A stretch of 64,000 bases of DNA from Palsa-360 sp963710315 (GCA_963710315.1 CAVPZW010000008.1:682001-746000), one strand, 5' to 3'. Positions 38,166-50,370 are shown, counted from the stretch's first letter. Notes: generated from the letters alone by a model not told the origin. Numbers and translations are program-made.

Positions 38166-38192
38166 GCCCGCGTCATACGCCAACCAGAAAAC

Positions 38193-39590
38193 TCATACCT
38201 GCGACTGGCCTGTTTCGTATTGCTTAAGCTTGCGATAGAGCGTGGTTTTTCCGATGCCCAAGAGGCGCGCGGCGGCCAGCTTGTCTCCGGAAGTTTCCTG
38301 CAAAGCGCGGAAGATGGCGCGCCTCTCCATGGTTTCCAATGGCACAAGTTCATCGACGTCCGCAAGCTTTTCCGACGCAGAGTACTGCAGATTCGACGGC
38401 AAATCGCCCACGTGCAGAATGGGCCCCGAGCCGAGCGCCACTGCCCGCTCGATGGCATTTTCGAGTTCGCGGATATTTCCCGGCCAATCGTAGGACATGA
38501 TGCGGCGCATGGCGTCTTCGGAAATGGTATGGATGGGGCGCGCGGGATCGGAAAATTTCTCGAGGAACGTGCTAACCAGCAGCGGAATGTCCGCCTTGCG
38601 CTCGCGAAGCGGCGGCAGCTTGATCTGCACCACGTTCAGGCGGAAATACAAATCCTGGCGGAATGCTCCGGTGCGAATGGCTGACTCCAGATCGCGGTTG
38701 GTGGCGGCGATCACGCGCGCGCGGATGCCCACTCGCTCGGTGGATCCTACGGGCTTGATTTCGCGCTCCTGAAGGGCGCGCAGCAGTTTCGATTGCAAGT
38801 CGATGGGCAGCTCGCCGATCTCGTCAAGAAAAAGTGTCCCCTCGCCGGCGGCTTCGAACAGGCCCTGTTTCGCGCTGTGCGCGCCGGTAAACGCGCCTTT
38901 GACGTGGCCGAACAGCTCTGTTTCGATCAGCGTTGGGGTAAGCGAAGAGCAATCCACGGGAGCGAAAAGCTTGTTTTTGCGCGGCCCGGAGAAATGGATG
39001 GAGCGCGCGACCAATTCCTTTCCCGTGCCGCTCTCGCCAAGAATCAAGACCGGATAGGTATGCTGCGCCACCTTCTGAATCAGCTTGTAGACGCGCTCCA
39101 TGCGCGGGGAAACGCCCACCAGGCCGCCGAAGCCGGGCCGGCTGCGCAACTCCTCGCGCAACAGGCGATTTTCCTGGGCCACTTCGATCGTGTGCATCAG
39201 CCGATCGAGCTTGGAGCGCAATTCCTCCACGTGAAACGGCTTGGTCACGTAGTCCGCCGCGCCCAGCCGTGTGGCCTCGACCGCCGTGGCGATGGTCCCG
39301 TATTGCGTCAGGACCACCACGGCAATTTCGGGGTTGCTGGCGCGGATTTTCTTCAACAATTCCAGGCCGCCGATTTGCGGCACCTTCAAGTCCGTGACCA
39401 CTATGTCGACGGGGTACTGGTCGAGGATATCGAGCGCCTCCTCGGTGGTTGCAGCCGTGTGGACCTGCAAACCAGCGTCGGTAGCGACATCTCGACATAA
39501 ATTTCGAGTGGTGACTTCGTCGTCGACGACTAAAAGGCTGAATGTGGCGCTGCGCGCTGCAAGAGCTTCAACTTTTGTTCCAGCTTCCAT
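38193..39590 (-). CDS. Sigma-54-dependent response regulator (NtrC type)
   Basis: 465 residues from ATG 39590 with AAAGGGG upstream. Receiver domain (1-125) with the acidic pair DDE at 23-25 and phospho-acceptor Asp67. AAA+ domain with Walker A GESGTGKE (185-192) and the sigma-54 contact loop GAFTGA (232-237). The Fis-type helix-turn-helix is at the C-terminus (AAARLLGIGKTTLYRKLKQY). It activates sigma-54 promoters after phosphorylation. No kinase gene is adjacent; the kinase at 52231 belongs to a second regulator of the same type. The target genes are unknown. Confidence 0.93.
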   Translation of the reverse strand: MEAGTKVEALAARSATFSLLVVDDEVTTRNLCRDVATDAGLQVHTAATTEEALDILDQYPVDIVVTDLKVPQIGGLELLKKIRASNPEIAVVVLTQYGTIATAVEATRLGAADYVTKPFHVEELRSKLDRLMHTIEVAQENRLLREELRSRPGFGGLVGVSPRMERVYKLIQKVAQHTYPVLILGESGTGKELVARSIHFSGPRKNKLFAPVDCSSLTPTLIETELFGHVKGAFTGAHSAKQGLFEAAGEGTLFLDEIGELPIDLQSKLLRALQEREIKPVGSTERVGIRARVIAATNRDLESAIRTGAFRQDLYFRLNVVQIKLPPLRERKADIPLLVSTFLEKFSDPARPIHTISEDAMRRIMSYDWPGNIRELENAIERAVALGSGPILHVGDLPSNLQYSASEKLADVDELVPLETMERRAIFRALQETSGDKLAAARLLGIGKTTLYRKLKQYETGQSQV

Positions 39591-39855
39591 GTTGGGACCC
39601 CTTTCCAAAATAGGAGCAACACGCGTGCCAAATCAGGAGAAATTCGTAAGCCGCTCTAGATGAGTCACTTATCGTGACAGCGTCGAAAATGTGCTGCTGA
39701 TTCTATTGCCGAATTGGGAAATAATGCAAGCTCAAATTGGCCTAAGTGGAGATAATTCCTTTTGTTTGCTGAAGAAGCAGGAATGGGAATTATGCGGAGT
39801 TCAAAATGGAATTATTTCCAAGAATGCCAGTCTGGCAAGCCGCCTAGGTGAGTTG

Positions 39856-41950
39856 TCAATTTCCTGAAACTGCAATTTTACTAGTGCTTCGATCTCTTGA
39901 TGGATCAGGAATAGCCATGCGGCTGGCCACAAGTCCCGCCCATTCCACTCTAAAAAGTCCTTCGGTGGTGGATGCGGCGAAAATTACTCCGGGCTCGTTT
40001 GAGGGAGACACTGTGGCAAAAACACCGTCGCCCAGCGCGCCAGGAACGCGGTCCCAGGTGCGGCCGGAGTTGGAGGAAACGTACAATCCGCCGGTGCGCA
40101 TGGAGGCGGCAAACACGTCGCCGGTCGCGGCGAAGTCCTGAACGGGAGTGGAGGGCAACCCCGAAGCCGCTAGTTGCCAGGTGTTTCCGGCATCCCGCGA
40201 GATGTACAGGCCATTGCGGGCAATCGCCACCAGAGTATTTTCGTCGCCGGGCCGGGATTCCAGGGAGAGAGCGCCGCCGGAATCCGGAGGCAGGTCATGC
40301 CAGGTCCAGGAGTTTCCCGCCATCTTCGGAAAAGACCAGCCCTCGAAGCGATACGACCCTTACCCGCTGGCCATCCGAGGAAACCCGCACGGATTGCACG
40401 GGCGCAGAGGTCATCGGGCCGACCGGGGTCAGCCTCCATGTTCCGCCTAGATCGGTGGACACCAACAATCCGAAATTCGTCGCGGCGTACCACCTTTTGG
40501 AACTGAAAGCCATGTCGGTGACAACATCCACAAGAGGCCGTGGGGCAATCGCCATCTTGCCCGCCGATCCGTGGACACCCTGACGAGGATGTTGGGGAGC
40601 AACATGCCGGGCGGTTACTGGCGCCTGCACAAACCGGGAAACGAGGGGCGCTAAATCCGAGCTTTCGCCGACGATTGCTCCGGCTTGCCTCCAAACCTTT
40701 CCGTCGGCGTCATAGCGCATGAGGCCGCCGCGGGCGAGGGAAACCCACCAGGCACCATCCGGCGCTGCGTAGACGCGCAGTGCCTGCTCGGCGCCGAGGC
40801 CGGGACCGAGCGAAGACCACGTGCGCCCATCGTCCTCTGTGGAAAGGACGGGCTCGGGAGCGTGCGCCAGCAGCGCAAGCATGTGGCCGGGTTTTTTGGC
40901 GTCAAGGCCTAGTGCAAGAATTTGCCGGTGATCGAATCCCGCGTTGGCATCCTGAAAATTGTCTCCCCCGTCATCGCTGGCCATAACTCCCAGTCCCTCG
41001 GTCCCGATCAAGAGGCGCCCTGGATTGCCTTCAGCGAATACGATGGTGTTGACGACCCAAGATTCAGGAGTCATGCGCCTCCATGCCTTCCCGCTATCCT
41101 CGGTCTTCCACAGACCTTCCGAAGTGGCGGCGTACACGCGCGCCGGATGCTGTGGATCCTGGGTGATTGCGTAAGTCCGCCGCGCCGTATATGGAATGCC
41201 CTGGATTTTCTGCCACTGGGCCGCACTGTCGCCACTGCTGTAGATGCCTGAACAGGCGCTGGCATAGATGCGGTGCGAGTCTGTTCGATCGATGAGCATG
41301 CTCATCACATCCGAATCGTCAATCATGCCTTCATGGATGGGATGCCACGTGCCGCCCCCATCGGACGTCTTCCAGGGGAGGTGATAGGTTCCGGCGTAAA
41401 TGGTTTGCGGATCGTGCGGATCGATGGCCAGGGAATCGAAGTTGCGCAATTCCTGGTGATGTTCGGGAGAAATGCGGTGCCACGATTTGGAGGCGTCGGA
41501 CGAGCGGTAGACGCCATCCAGAGTTCCGGCCACCAGCACATTGGGATCGGAAGGGGCCATGGCCAGCGCGCGCACAGCCTGGCCTGCGAGGCCCGCAGCC
41601 CTCCAGGTGCGCCCGCCATCGGCGCTACGAAATACTCCGCCGCCCACATCGGATTCCCGCGCCCACGAGGATGCGTACAAAACGTTTCCGTCCCGCGGGT
41701 CCACAACGATGGCGGTGATCACGGCGTCCAGCCGCGAGCTGGCTCGCCCGAGCAAAGTCCAATGCGCGCCGGAATCCGCCGAGCCGAAAATGTGGCCGTC
41801 CGCCGTGCCCAGAAAAACCCGAGCGGGCCGTGAAGGATCCGCGGCAAGGGCACGAACATCTCCTCCCGTCGGGCCGAGAGAGTTCCACGACTGGGCTTGC
41901 GCCGTGGCCGCGGCTAGCAACAACAAAACGATGGAGCCAATTCTGCGCAT
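39856..41950 (-). CDS. Exported BNR/Ycf48-like beta-propeller protein (one frameshift)
   Basis: Starts at ATG 41950 with a signal peptide (GSIVLLLLAAATAQAQ). Repeats with SADGGRTW, SSDASKSWHRI, SEDGG and similar Asp-box-like motifs show a sialidase/Ycf48-type propeller. The frame ends early at 40295, and one extra A at about 40318 explains it; the next frame continues with SWTWHDLPP and more propeller blades to 39856. Joined, the protein is about 697 residues. Such exported propellers usually bind proteins or glycans. It may be a sequencing error. Confidence 0.75.
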
Positions 41951-42127
41951 GGTTGAATCTCAATATTCGAGATGCTGCTCTGCTACGACTCCAAATGTGG
42001 AGCAATTTGCCCGTGTCCACCAAACGACATCTTGTTTGCAACACGTAACCGAACTTCGTGCCTGCCGCGAACGCGGCGGGCACGAAGCCCGAAATGTGAA
42101 TCCCAAGCGCCTCCTGGAAACAACGTT

Positions 42128-44248
42128 CTAGTAGGTCGCGCCTTCCGGCACCCAAATGACGTCAAGGCGGCGGTTGTCGGTCGCGCCGACCTGGCCGCTG
42201 CCTGTGCGAGTTGTGACGCGTGATGCGTCGATGCCGCTTTCCCCCAAATATTTCACGGCGTTGGCCGTGCGGTCTCCGGCGACTTTTTCGGGTTTGCGTT
42301 CCTTGGGATCGGAGTAACCAATGATTACGGCGCTGCCCCGAGGGTCATTCTTCAGGCGAAGCGCGAGGTCATCGAGGACGCGTTTGCAAACATTGTCGAT
42401 TCGGGCGCTCTGTGCCTTGCCGAACGAGCAATCTCCGACGTTGCTGGCCATCGGCGGCGGAGGCACGGCTTTCACCTCGATCGTCGATGTGCAATCCGCG
42501 GCGCCGCCGCGGCCATCGTCCACGCGCACCGTCACCGTGTAACTTCCGGGCGCGAGGCCTGTTGTGTCCAAATCGGCCGCGGCACCAAGGCTAACAATCC
42601 TGCCGCCATTTGTGCGCCAGGTATAGGTGAGCGGATCGCCGTCGGGGTCGCTGGCATTCGTCGAGATATGAACTTTTTCGCCCGCGAAAACCGATGTGCG
42701 ATCCGCCGAGCACGTGATCGTCGGGGGATGATTTGGTTTGGGGTCGACGCGCACGGAAACGCTGGAGCTGGCGGCGCCACCCCGGCCGTCGTCCACTTTG
42801 GCTGTGATGCTGCACGATCCCACCGGCACGCCGGCGGAAAGCCAGCGAACTTGGGATCCAGTGCCATCCACTTTGCCGCAGGTCGAAGACCACGTATAGG
42901 TCAGCGGGTCGTTGTCGGGATCCGTCGCAGTGCAGGTAATAACGACTACATCGCCTGAACCCTGATACACCATGCTCTTATCTTCCGTGCACGAAATCGT
43001 GGGCGGATGATTGACCGGCGGGGCCTTCTCGGGCCAGTAGGCGGTGCCAATTTTTACGACAAATCCGCTGCGATCGTTGAGGTTCCTCAGATTCAGCATG
43101 TAGCGATAGCCGAGGTCGAAGCCGATATTTTTCCAGGGATACATGCGGATTCCCCAAACTCCGTCGATGGGATCGCGAGCGCCGAAGGAGTTATCGGCCG
43201 GAGTTCCGGGAGCGTTGCTGAATACCACGGACGAGTATTCCATCATTGGCTGGAAGCGCTTTTCGGGGAACAGCAGAATACCCGCGCCAATCTTCACCTG
43301 GTCCGGCATGTCAATCAGATTGTTGCCTTGGTTATCGCGCGGGGCGCGCACGAACATGTATCCAAAGTTAAACGTTCCTGTAACAAGATCGCTCCATTGC
43401 TTGCTCACCGCGAGAGAAACCAAATCGCTCAACGGGCTTCCCTGCGTGCCGTTGGCAAGCAGCTTGGCCACGTCCGTCTTGGTTGAAATAATCAGATCGT
43501 TGCGGACCGAAAAGCTAATGGGATCGCCATGCCGTTCGGACAGGAGCGCATACTTCAGCCCCAGCGTGATGTTTCCGACGCCGCCAGTATTGTTCGCGGC
43601 GAAAGGATAATCCTCCACATATCCCGCGGCGCTGCCGGCGACCACCGGGAAAAACGAATTGGGCGCCGAAGTTCCGGTAGCCAGCGGGGCGCAGGTCGTC
43701 AACAGGGGAATCGAGCGCAGGCTCAATTGCCCGGGGCAGCCCACGTGCACGTGGCCGTAGGGATCGAAAGTTGCATAAACGCTTAATTTATCTGTTATGC
43801 CATAATTGGCATCGATGCCGATTTGCAACAGGGTGACGCTTCCCGGCATGCGGCCGAACTTATTTCCGAAGGCGGAGAACGCAAAGCCGCCCTTGGGGAG
43901 AGTATCAGCCGTTTCCAGCGTGAATAGGCCGATCGTTCCTGTTGTCGCCAGCATTGGCGTGAACAGCGGCGCGGGCTTGTACTCGTCGTCTTTACTTTTC
44001 TTGGCGCTCGCCGCATCTTGTGCGGGAATGGACGGCGCATCCGTGGAAGTTGCCGCGGAAGTGCCGGCTTCATCGGACTTGGCCGCATCGGAAGAGGCCG
44101 TGGTATCGGCGGAGCTTGCAGGTGCCGCCTCATCGATATTGTTGAAATCCTTGGAGGCCTTCCCCGCCGGACTCTTGGAGAAGCTGGCCGGTACGAGCAT
44201 GAAAATCAAAATCAATAGCCCTGCGCCACGCATCATCAGTCGCAACAT
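42128..44248 (-). CDS. Outer-membrane protein with PKD-like repeats and OmpA domain
   Basis: 706 residues from ATG 44248. After a signal peptide and a Ser/Ala/Asp-rich linker (residues ~25-90) comes a beta-barrel-like region (~95-400). Then come two PKD/cadherin-like Ig modules (near 412 and 505; both contain NHPPTI, DPDxDPLTYTW and VDDGRGG). A C-terminal OmpA domain follows (~600-706; FGKAQSARIDNVCKRVLDD, IIGYSDPKE, DNRRLDVIWV). The OmpA domain should hold peptidoglycan, anchoring the barrel. The repeated modules are near-identical at their ends, showing duplication. The ligand is unknown. Confidence 0.85.
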   Translation of the reverse strand: MLRLMMRGAGLLILIFMLVPASFSKSPAGKASKDFNNIDEAAPASSADTTASSDAAKSDEAGTSAATSTDAPSIPAQDAASAKKSKDDEYKPAPLFTPMLATTGTIGLFTLETADTLPKGGFAFSAFGNKFGRMPGSVTLLQIGIDANYGITDKLSVYATFDPYGHVHVGCPGQLSLRSIPLLTTCAPLATGTSAPNSFFPVVAGSAAGYVEDYPFAANNTGGVGNITLGLKYALLSERHGDPISFSVRNDLIISTKTDVAKLLANGTQGSPLSDLVSLAVSKQWSDLVTGTFNFGYMFVRAPRDNQGNNLIDMPDQVKIGAGILLFPEKRFQPMMEYSSVVFSNAPGTPADNSFGARDPIDGVWGIRMYPWKNIGFDLGYRYMLNLRNLNDRSGFVVKIGTAYWPEKAPPVNHPPTISCTEDKSMVYQGSGDVVVITCTATDPDNDPLTYTWSSTCGKVDGTGSQVRWLSAGVPVGSCSITAKVDDGRGGAASSSVSVRVDPKPNHPPTITCSADRTSVFAGEKVHISTNASDPDGDPLTYTWRTNGGRIVSLGAAADLDTTGLAPGSYTVTVRVDDGRGGAADCTSTIEVKAVPPPPMASNVGDCSFGKAQSARIDNVCKRVLDDLALRLKNDPRGSAVIIGYSDPKERKPEKVAGDRTANAVKYLGESGIDASRVTTRTGSGQVGATDNRRLDVIWVPEGATY

Positions 44249-44660
44249 GAGTACAACCCTCCACGATTATCTCGATCGGAAATACGGAGTGAACGTTATA
44301 GCCGCCAAATCAATCATTGTAATTGCGTTTCTCGGCCTCGACCCTTCGGCAATTCGACCGGACCGCGAACGGCCGCCATTATATATTGACATTGCACGCC
44401 ACAGAAGATTTTTCAGGATTTCGGAGGCTGGGCCACTCCCTGACAAAATAGGCGAAATGAAGAGGACACAAAAGGCTGTTGCGGAGCAACGGAGTTTGCT
44501 TGAATTGGAGCGGACGTCCAATCATTCTGCGATTTCCAGTCGAGCTCCTGCTGTCAATTGGCTGGCTAAAAACGGAGCGCGATCCCGAAATTAAAACAAC
44601 CCACCCTTGGCACACTTATAGAAGAGCGCGAAGGATGGGTTGCCCACGATTTCACTTCAG
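44249..44660. other. Intergenic region, nothing recognisable
   Basis: 412 bases between the start of the OmpA-domain gene and the stop of the NHL propeller gene, both leftward. It must contain the promoter of the OmpA gene. I see no gene, repeat or clear hairpin. Confidence 0.4.
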
Positions 44661-45965
44661 CTATTTCCAGGCGGAGTAGACGGGCTTGCCAACCAGGAGC
44701 GCCGGATTTGCACCGGGGCGCGGGCGGAACTTTTGCGCGCGGCCGTTGCCGACTTCGGCGACGTAGAAATTTCCCTCCTGGTCCACGCTCATGCCGTGCG
44801 TGTTGAAGAGCCCGCCCGGCCAGTCGGCCAGTGTGCCCCACGCATAGAGCAAATGCCCGTCGAGATCGTATTCCACGATCTTCGAGTTTCGATCATCCGC
44901 AGCCCACAGCTTTCGGTCAGCCGACATGTACAGGAAATTGATGGACGAGTATTTGTCCACGGGCCACTGGTTCACGAATTTTCCGTTTTCGTCAAAGACC
45001 TGGATGCGATGATTGCTGCGGTCAACCACGTATACGTGGCGCGTGACCGGGTCCGCGGCAATGCCGTGCACCACGTTGAAATAGCCGGGGCGCATTTCGG
45101 TTGGCGGAATGCCTTTTTCGCCCCAGGCCAGCAGGAACTTTCCATTCTTATCGAACTTCGCGACGCGCGTGCCATTGTATCCATCGGCCACGAACATGGT
45201 GCTATCCGGCAGCCAGGTGACAAACGTGGGCCGGTTGAAATGCGTGGCGTCCGCGCCGGATTGATCGGGCGTGCCGATGGTCTGCAGGATTTTGCTGCCG
45301 TCGTGGCTGAATTTGAAGATGGCCTCTTTATAGTCGTCCACCACCCAGATGCCTTTTTCCGCGTCGTATGGATTGATGTACACGGCGTGCGGACGCTTGA
45401 AAAAAGTGTCCCACTTGGTCCAATCCTCGGAGATTTTGCCGCTTGCGTCAACCACCACCAGCGCATGTTCCCAGCGCGCATCGACGCCCACTTTGCCGCC
45501 CCAAAGTTTATCGGCGTCCTCCGGCCTGTCGCCCGGAGCGCCTCCGCCCGGCAAGCTGGCCACCGGCCCTTGAGACGCATTTCGGAACGGCACTTCGCCG
45601 GTGGGGAAGGAGAGGCTTGGCCCGAATGCGGGAATCGGTGTATTGGCAGGCCGCTTCAAGGCCGGCTCTTCGCCGCGCTGCGCGATGAACACTCTATTGG
45701 GGCTCTCCGCGTAGATTCCTTCGACGGCGCCCCAGGTCCACTTTTCGTGTCCCGGCAACGAAGTCAAAGGCTGCGGCCAGTCCACCACCGGCTCGTATGG
45801 ACCGGTAATGTCCTCGCCGCCTTTTTGTCCCGGCACGGCAGGGAATGCGGCGTTAGACATAGCCTCCGCCTGCACGCGCTGCATTCTGTTCTCGACCAGC
45901 AAGCCGCCCACGAATCCGGCAGCCGTCACCACGACTAGCGCGAGCGTCAATCTTGAATTTCGCAT
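44661..45965 (-). CDS. Membrane-anchored or exported NHL-repeat beta-propeller
   Basis: 434 residues from ATG 45965. The hydrophobic N-terminus (LTLALVVVTAAGFVGGLLV) is a signal or anchor. Six blades of NHL type follow: PHAVYINPYDAEKGIWVVDD, FVTWLPDSTMFVADGYNGT, KFDKNGKFLLAWG, HGIAADPVTRHVYVVDRSN and INFLYMSADRKLWAADDRN. The order resembles the propeller half of peptidyl-alpha-hydroxyglycine lyase-like proteins, but catalytic activity cannot be claimed. It lies divergently from TonB receptor 3. Confidence 0.8.
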   Translation of the reverse strand: MRNSRLTLALVVVTAAGFVGGLLVENRMQRVQAEAMSNAAFPAVPGQKGGEDITGPYEPVVDWPQPLTSLPGHEKWTWGAVEGIYAESPNRVFIAQRGEEPALKRPANTPIPAFGPSLSFPTGEVPFRNASQGPVASLPGGGAPGDRPEDADKLWGGKVGVDARWEHALVVVDASGKISEDWTKWDTFFKRPHAVYINPYDAEKGIWVVDDYKEAIFKFSHDGSKILQTIGTPDQSGADATHFNRPTFVTWLPDSTMFVADGYNGTRVAKFDKNGKFLLAWGEKGIPPTEMRPGYFNVVHGIAADPVTRHVYVVDRSNHRIQVFDENGKFVNQWPVDKYSSINFLYMSADRKLWAADDRNSKIVEYDLDGHLLYAWGTLADWPGGLFNTHGMSVDQEGNFYVAEVGNGRAQKFRPRPGANPALLVGKPVYSAWK

Positions 45966-46184
45966 GAATCTCTCCCTCGGCGTTTTCAGAGATGGCGGCA
46001 GGCTCTCCGCCGTTCCTGTATTGGCGAAGTCTGTCCCAAAGCATGCTCATGTTGCAATGGCCAAGCGCGGGTAGAGTATGATTTTTCTTTTTTTTCAGCG
46101 GATCACCGTTCGGGCGATGCCGGAGATGGGGACCGATCACTTCTCGCAGTCCTCTGGAAATCTTAAAATCTCCAAAACAAATAC

Positions 46185-46213
46185 TTGACATTTGATTTTG
46201 AAAGTAAGAGTAT
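46185..46213 (+). promoter_or_regulatory. Possible promoter of TonB receptor 3
   Basis: A perfect TTGACA at 46185-46190 is followed by a 17-base spacer and GAGTAT, a weak -10 match. The region is A/T-rich compared with its surroundings. The distance to the ATG at 46436 would leave a leader of about 220 bases. The rest of 45966-46435 shows no gene. Confidence 0.3.
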
Positions 46214-46435
46214 CCCGCCCATTGGGGTAGTCGGGCCTTCTCTGAATTAAATAGTTATTTAATTACTCATACTAGTTTTTAACCCAGGGCATTTTACCTT
46301 TTCTATTGTTTTCGCTGTCGGCTGATCGTAGCGAGTCTCGGTCAATTATTTGGCCGGGCGGAGGCGTGGCTGTGTTTGCGGCTGGCGGCCTCAAATTCGC
46401 CGCGACTGCTATACGAATCGAGGAGGGTGCGTCCT

Positions 46436-49400
46436 ATGAAGCCTGGGGCCCAGTTTTCCACGAAGTGGCAGAGTGTCGTTGTCGTTTCCATTCTGGCGAT
46501 TGGATTGGCGTTCCTGAGTTGCGCTCCGCTATCTGCGCAAGGCACGGCGGGACGCATTCTGGGAGCAGTGACGGATCAAAGCGGAGGAGCCATCGCCGGC
46601 GCCACCGTCGTTGTCACGGACATTAATCGAAACACGCCGCGCACACTGACCACCGATCAATCGGGCGAGTACAACGCTCCCAACCTCCTCCCCGGTAATT
46701 ACAAAGTTCACGCCGAGGCCAAGGGCTTCAAGTCTTTTGAGCGCACCGGCATTTTCCTGGAGGTCGGCGGCGAAATTCGAGTTGACCTGGTGATGCAGCC
46801 CGGCGAAGTTTCGCAGACCATTACCGTGAATGAAGATGTGCCGCTGGTGGAAACCACCAACGCGGAACTGGGCGGAACGCTTCAGAATGACATCATCAAT
46901 GACATTCCCTTGAATGGCCGCAACTTTGCCAACCTCTTGCAGCTGCGCCCAGGCGTGACCATCTATCCCGGCGGTTCGGGATGGTCGCAGAGCAGCAACG
47001 GCATGCGCGCCCATGACAACGTCTACTTGTTTGAAGGCGTGAACGGCAGCGACCCCTGGATGGCCCAGCCCATCATCAGCGCGGTCATGGCTGCGGGCGA
47101 TGCGGGCACGCTGGTCTCCATCGACGCTATCGACGAATTCAAGACGCAGCAGAATCCGCGCGCCGAGTTCGGATGGAAGCCCGGCTCGATCGTCAACGTC
47201 GGTATCAAGTCCGGAACCAACAGCATTCATGGCACGGCATACGCGTATGGGCGCGATGGCTCCTGGGATGCACTTCCGTACTTTGATACGCCGGGGCCGA
47301 ACACGAACCCCATTACTCATGTGGCTACCGCTCAAACTCCGCCGCCGGTTGCGTTGGAGCAGTTCGGCGCCAGCCTCGGCGGGCACATCGTGAAAGACAA
47401 ACTCTTTTACTTTGTGAACTTCGAGGATCAGCGCTATGCGGTGGGAAGTACGGGGCAAATTACGGACCCGGAAAGCGTTGGAGGATTGGCCGTGCCAAGC
47501 ACGCCGAATTGTTTTGGAAACTCGGGCACAGGGTACTCAGGTTTCACACCATACGCAGGAAACTGCGAAGCTAGCTTGCAGGACGCCTGCAACGGAGTGC
47601 TTACAGCTCACGCGGCAAATTCGAGCATCCCCGGTCTAGCGCCTCTCAGCCTTCAAATGGCGGGCCTCAACCCAGATTGCTCCAAGGCTGCAAATTTCCC
47701 AGGACTTTTCCCGGTCGTTTCTGGAGCCAACGGGACTTCGATACCGAATACATTGTCTAACAGCAACCGGATTGACTCCGGACTGGTAAAAATAAACTAC
47801 CACCTCAACGATAAACATTCCCTCAGTGGTTTGTATTTCATCAGCCCGGGCAGTGGGATCTTGAATGACGCTCCTGGAACCCAAACGAATGCAGTCTGGG
47901 AGACCAATCAGTACGCACGTTCACAGGTATTTGCAGGCAGCTGGACCTGGACTCCGAATTCAACCTGGGTGAATGAAGCTCGGGTTGGCTACTCGCACTA
48001 CTTTCAAAATTTCGAGGCTCAGGACGCTGGCAATAACACGTCAAACTACAGCTTTGAAGGCCACACTTACAATATCAACACCGGCCAAACCAATCCTCTT
48101 TATTACGGGATGCCAACAATCGTAGTTGGCAGTTTTACCGGCGATCTCGGTGCCGGGTGGCCAAAAATTGTGGGTCCGGATGGAATCCTGGAAATTCTGG
48201 ATCACATCTCCTACTTGCGCGGCAAGCACGCATTCAAGTTCGGCGGGGAAATCTTGTATAATCAAAGCACCTCGGACGTAACTTCGAATGGCAAGGGCTC
48301 TTTGACATTCGACTCCTTGCAAGGCTTTATGGAGGGCGATCCCGACACCGCAATCGGCAGCAATGGCGGAAGCGCGGCTATCCTTGTTGGAAACCTCACA
48401 CGGCATTTCACTTACGCCGGCTATGCAGGTTTCTTTCAAGACGACTGGCGCTTCAATTCCAGGGTGACCTTAAATATTGGATTGCGCTATGAGCTGAATA
48501 CAGTTCCCGTGGAGCGGGATTCACTGCAGGGCAACTTTAATCCTAACGTTGGCCTGCAACAGGTCGGTTCTGGAATTCTCTCTCCCTACCATGGCGATCA
48601 CAACAACTTCTCGCCGCGCTTGGGCTTCGCCTGGGATGTTTTTGGTAACGGGAAGACCGTTGTCCGTGCAGGCGGCGGAATTCTCTACGAGCAGATGAGC
48701 CTGGACGTGTTCCAAGGGATTGGCAACTCGTTTGGACTGCGTGTAGAACCGACTGGCGATAAGATTTGCACCGGTGGAGCGACCGGAGGGTGTGTGCCGG
48801 GCATTGGCAGCATCACCGTGGCAAATGTCAGTTATGCCAGTCAATCGAGCGGCACTTGACGGTCCGAACCTTGCCGTTCCTGGGACCTTCGTTGCCGGTA
48901 GCATCGCTAATGGTTGGAACAATAACACCACAACTCCGATTTTTAGCTTCCTGGCCGCATGTGGAGATGGCGCGACTGTGCTGCCGAACTCAGGTGGTCT
49001 AAAGCCCCCGCAGTGCAACGCGATCATGGTTGATCCCAATCTCCGCACCCCTTATGTATCGAACTGGAGCTTGGGTATCCAGAGAGCACTCACCAACAAA
49101 CTGTCCTTGGACGTCAGTTACGTCGGGAATCACGGGACGAAATTGATCGGAGCATTGGACCTCAACCAGCCGTGCACTTCAGACATTGAATGTTGCTGGT
49201 GTCGGTACCGTAGTAACAGGTCCCGGCTGGACCGCCGCCTCTCTAAACACTTGCGCGACGACTTCATCTTGCAAGGTTAACTCGGGAAATGAGACGAACG
49301 CGCGGCCCTATGCCGCTCAATACCCTTACCTCAAATTCGTTGACTACTTCGGGAACTTGGATTCCTCCAACTATAACGGCTTGCAGGTCGCACTGACCGC

Positions 49401-50336
49401 GCGAGATTACCATGGTCTCACTTTGACCACTGGCTATACCTATTCCCACGCGCTCGGGGAATCTTCCGACCAGGGAACGAGTGGAGGTCTGGTGATACCC
49501 GCGAACAGCTATGGAAGTCTGCGACACCAGCTCTACACCAGCACAACTTTCGACATGCGCCAGCGCCTTACAGATCTCAGGAAATTACGTGATCCCCGGG
49601 AAAGAAAGGCTATGGGCAAGCTCTCGAAGGCTGGTCCATTAATGCCTCGGTCGCAGTTTCCACCGGAACTCCTTGGGGCATTAACGATACAACCACCGAC
49701 TTCGCTGGAATTGGCGAAGCCAATGGTCGCAATCCGCAGGGCAACGAAGGCATGCAATGGGATTTCTTCGGAAACCCTTCCGATTTTGAGGCCGTTCACA
49801 ATTTCGCGGGAGTTACCCCTGGTCCCACGGGAGTTGCCGGTATTCCCTATTACCCAGGAGGTAAGACAGCACTCTCCTTAAGTAATCCGACTGCCAATGC
49901 TACCTGCAACGCGAAGGCTGCGGCGATCGGCCCACTGGCAACGGCATCCTTGAACAATCTTGGTTGCTATGCGTTGGGCAGTTCGGTTCTGATTCCTCCT
50001 GCCTACGGTAGCTTTGGCACGATGGGCCGCAACCCATGGCGCGACGGAGGCTTCCGAAACATGGACATGTCCGTGAGTAAAGGTTTTAAGTTCAACGAGC
50101 GCCTCAGGGCGGAGTTCCGTGCCGAAGTTTTCAACCTCTTCAATCACCCCGACTTCGTCAATCCGTATGGCGGGCCAGGCGGTGCTGGAACTCCCAATGA
50201 CATCAATCCATCGAAGGCATTTAGTGGGTCAGGTCTCGGGTACGTTCTGAACACGCCGGATGCGGCTAGCTCCAACCCTGTGCTTGGATCGGGAGGTCCA
50301 CGCGATCTTCAGCTCGGATTGAAGCTTATTTTCTAA
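46436..50336 (+). CDS. TonB-dependent receptor, Oar-like (receptor 3, multiple frameshifts)
   Basis: Starts at ATG 46436 with AGGAGGG upstream. The first piece (to 48859) holds the signal peptide, regulatory domain (GAVTDQSGGAIAGATVVV), plug (DIPLNGRNFANLLQLRPGV) and first half of the barrel. The barrel continues in a second frame (GPNLAVPGTFVAGSI to DLNQP, ~48860-49175), a third (PYLKFVDYFGNLDSSNYNG, to ~49600) and a fourth (49752-50336, ending GLKLIF). At least three indels are needed. The protein is otherwise parallel to receptor 2 over its whole length, so error rather than decay is favoured. Confidence 0.85.
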
Positions 50337-50370
50337 ACACGCGAACGCTGCAGTTTCGATCAAACCGCGG

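Noticed and set aside
39591..39855. Sigma-54 promoter upstream of the NtrC-type regulator
   Set aside because: A TGGCA-like piece exists on the - strand but the GC element at the right spacing is missing.
44640..45938. 432-residue + strand frame
   Set aside because: Antisense to the NHL propeller, which has clear repeats and a signal sequence.
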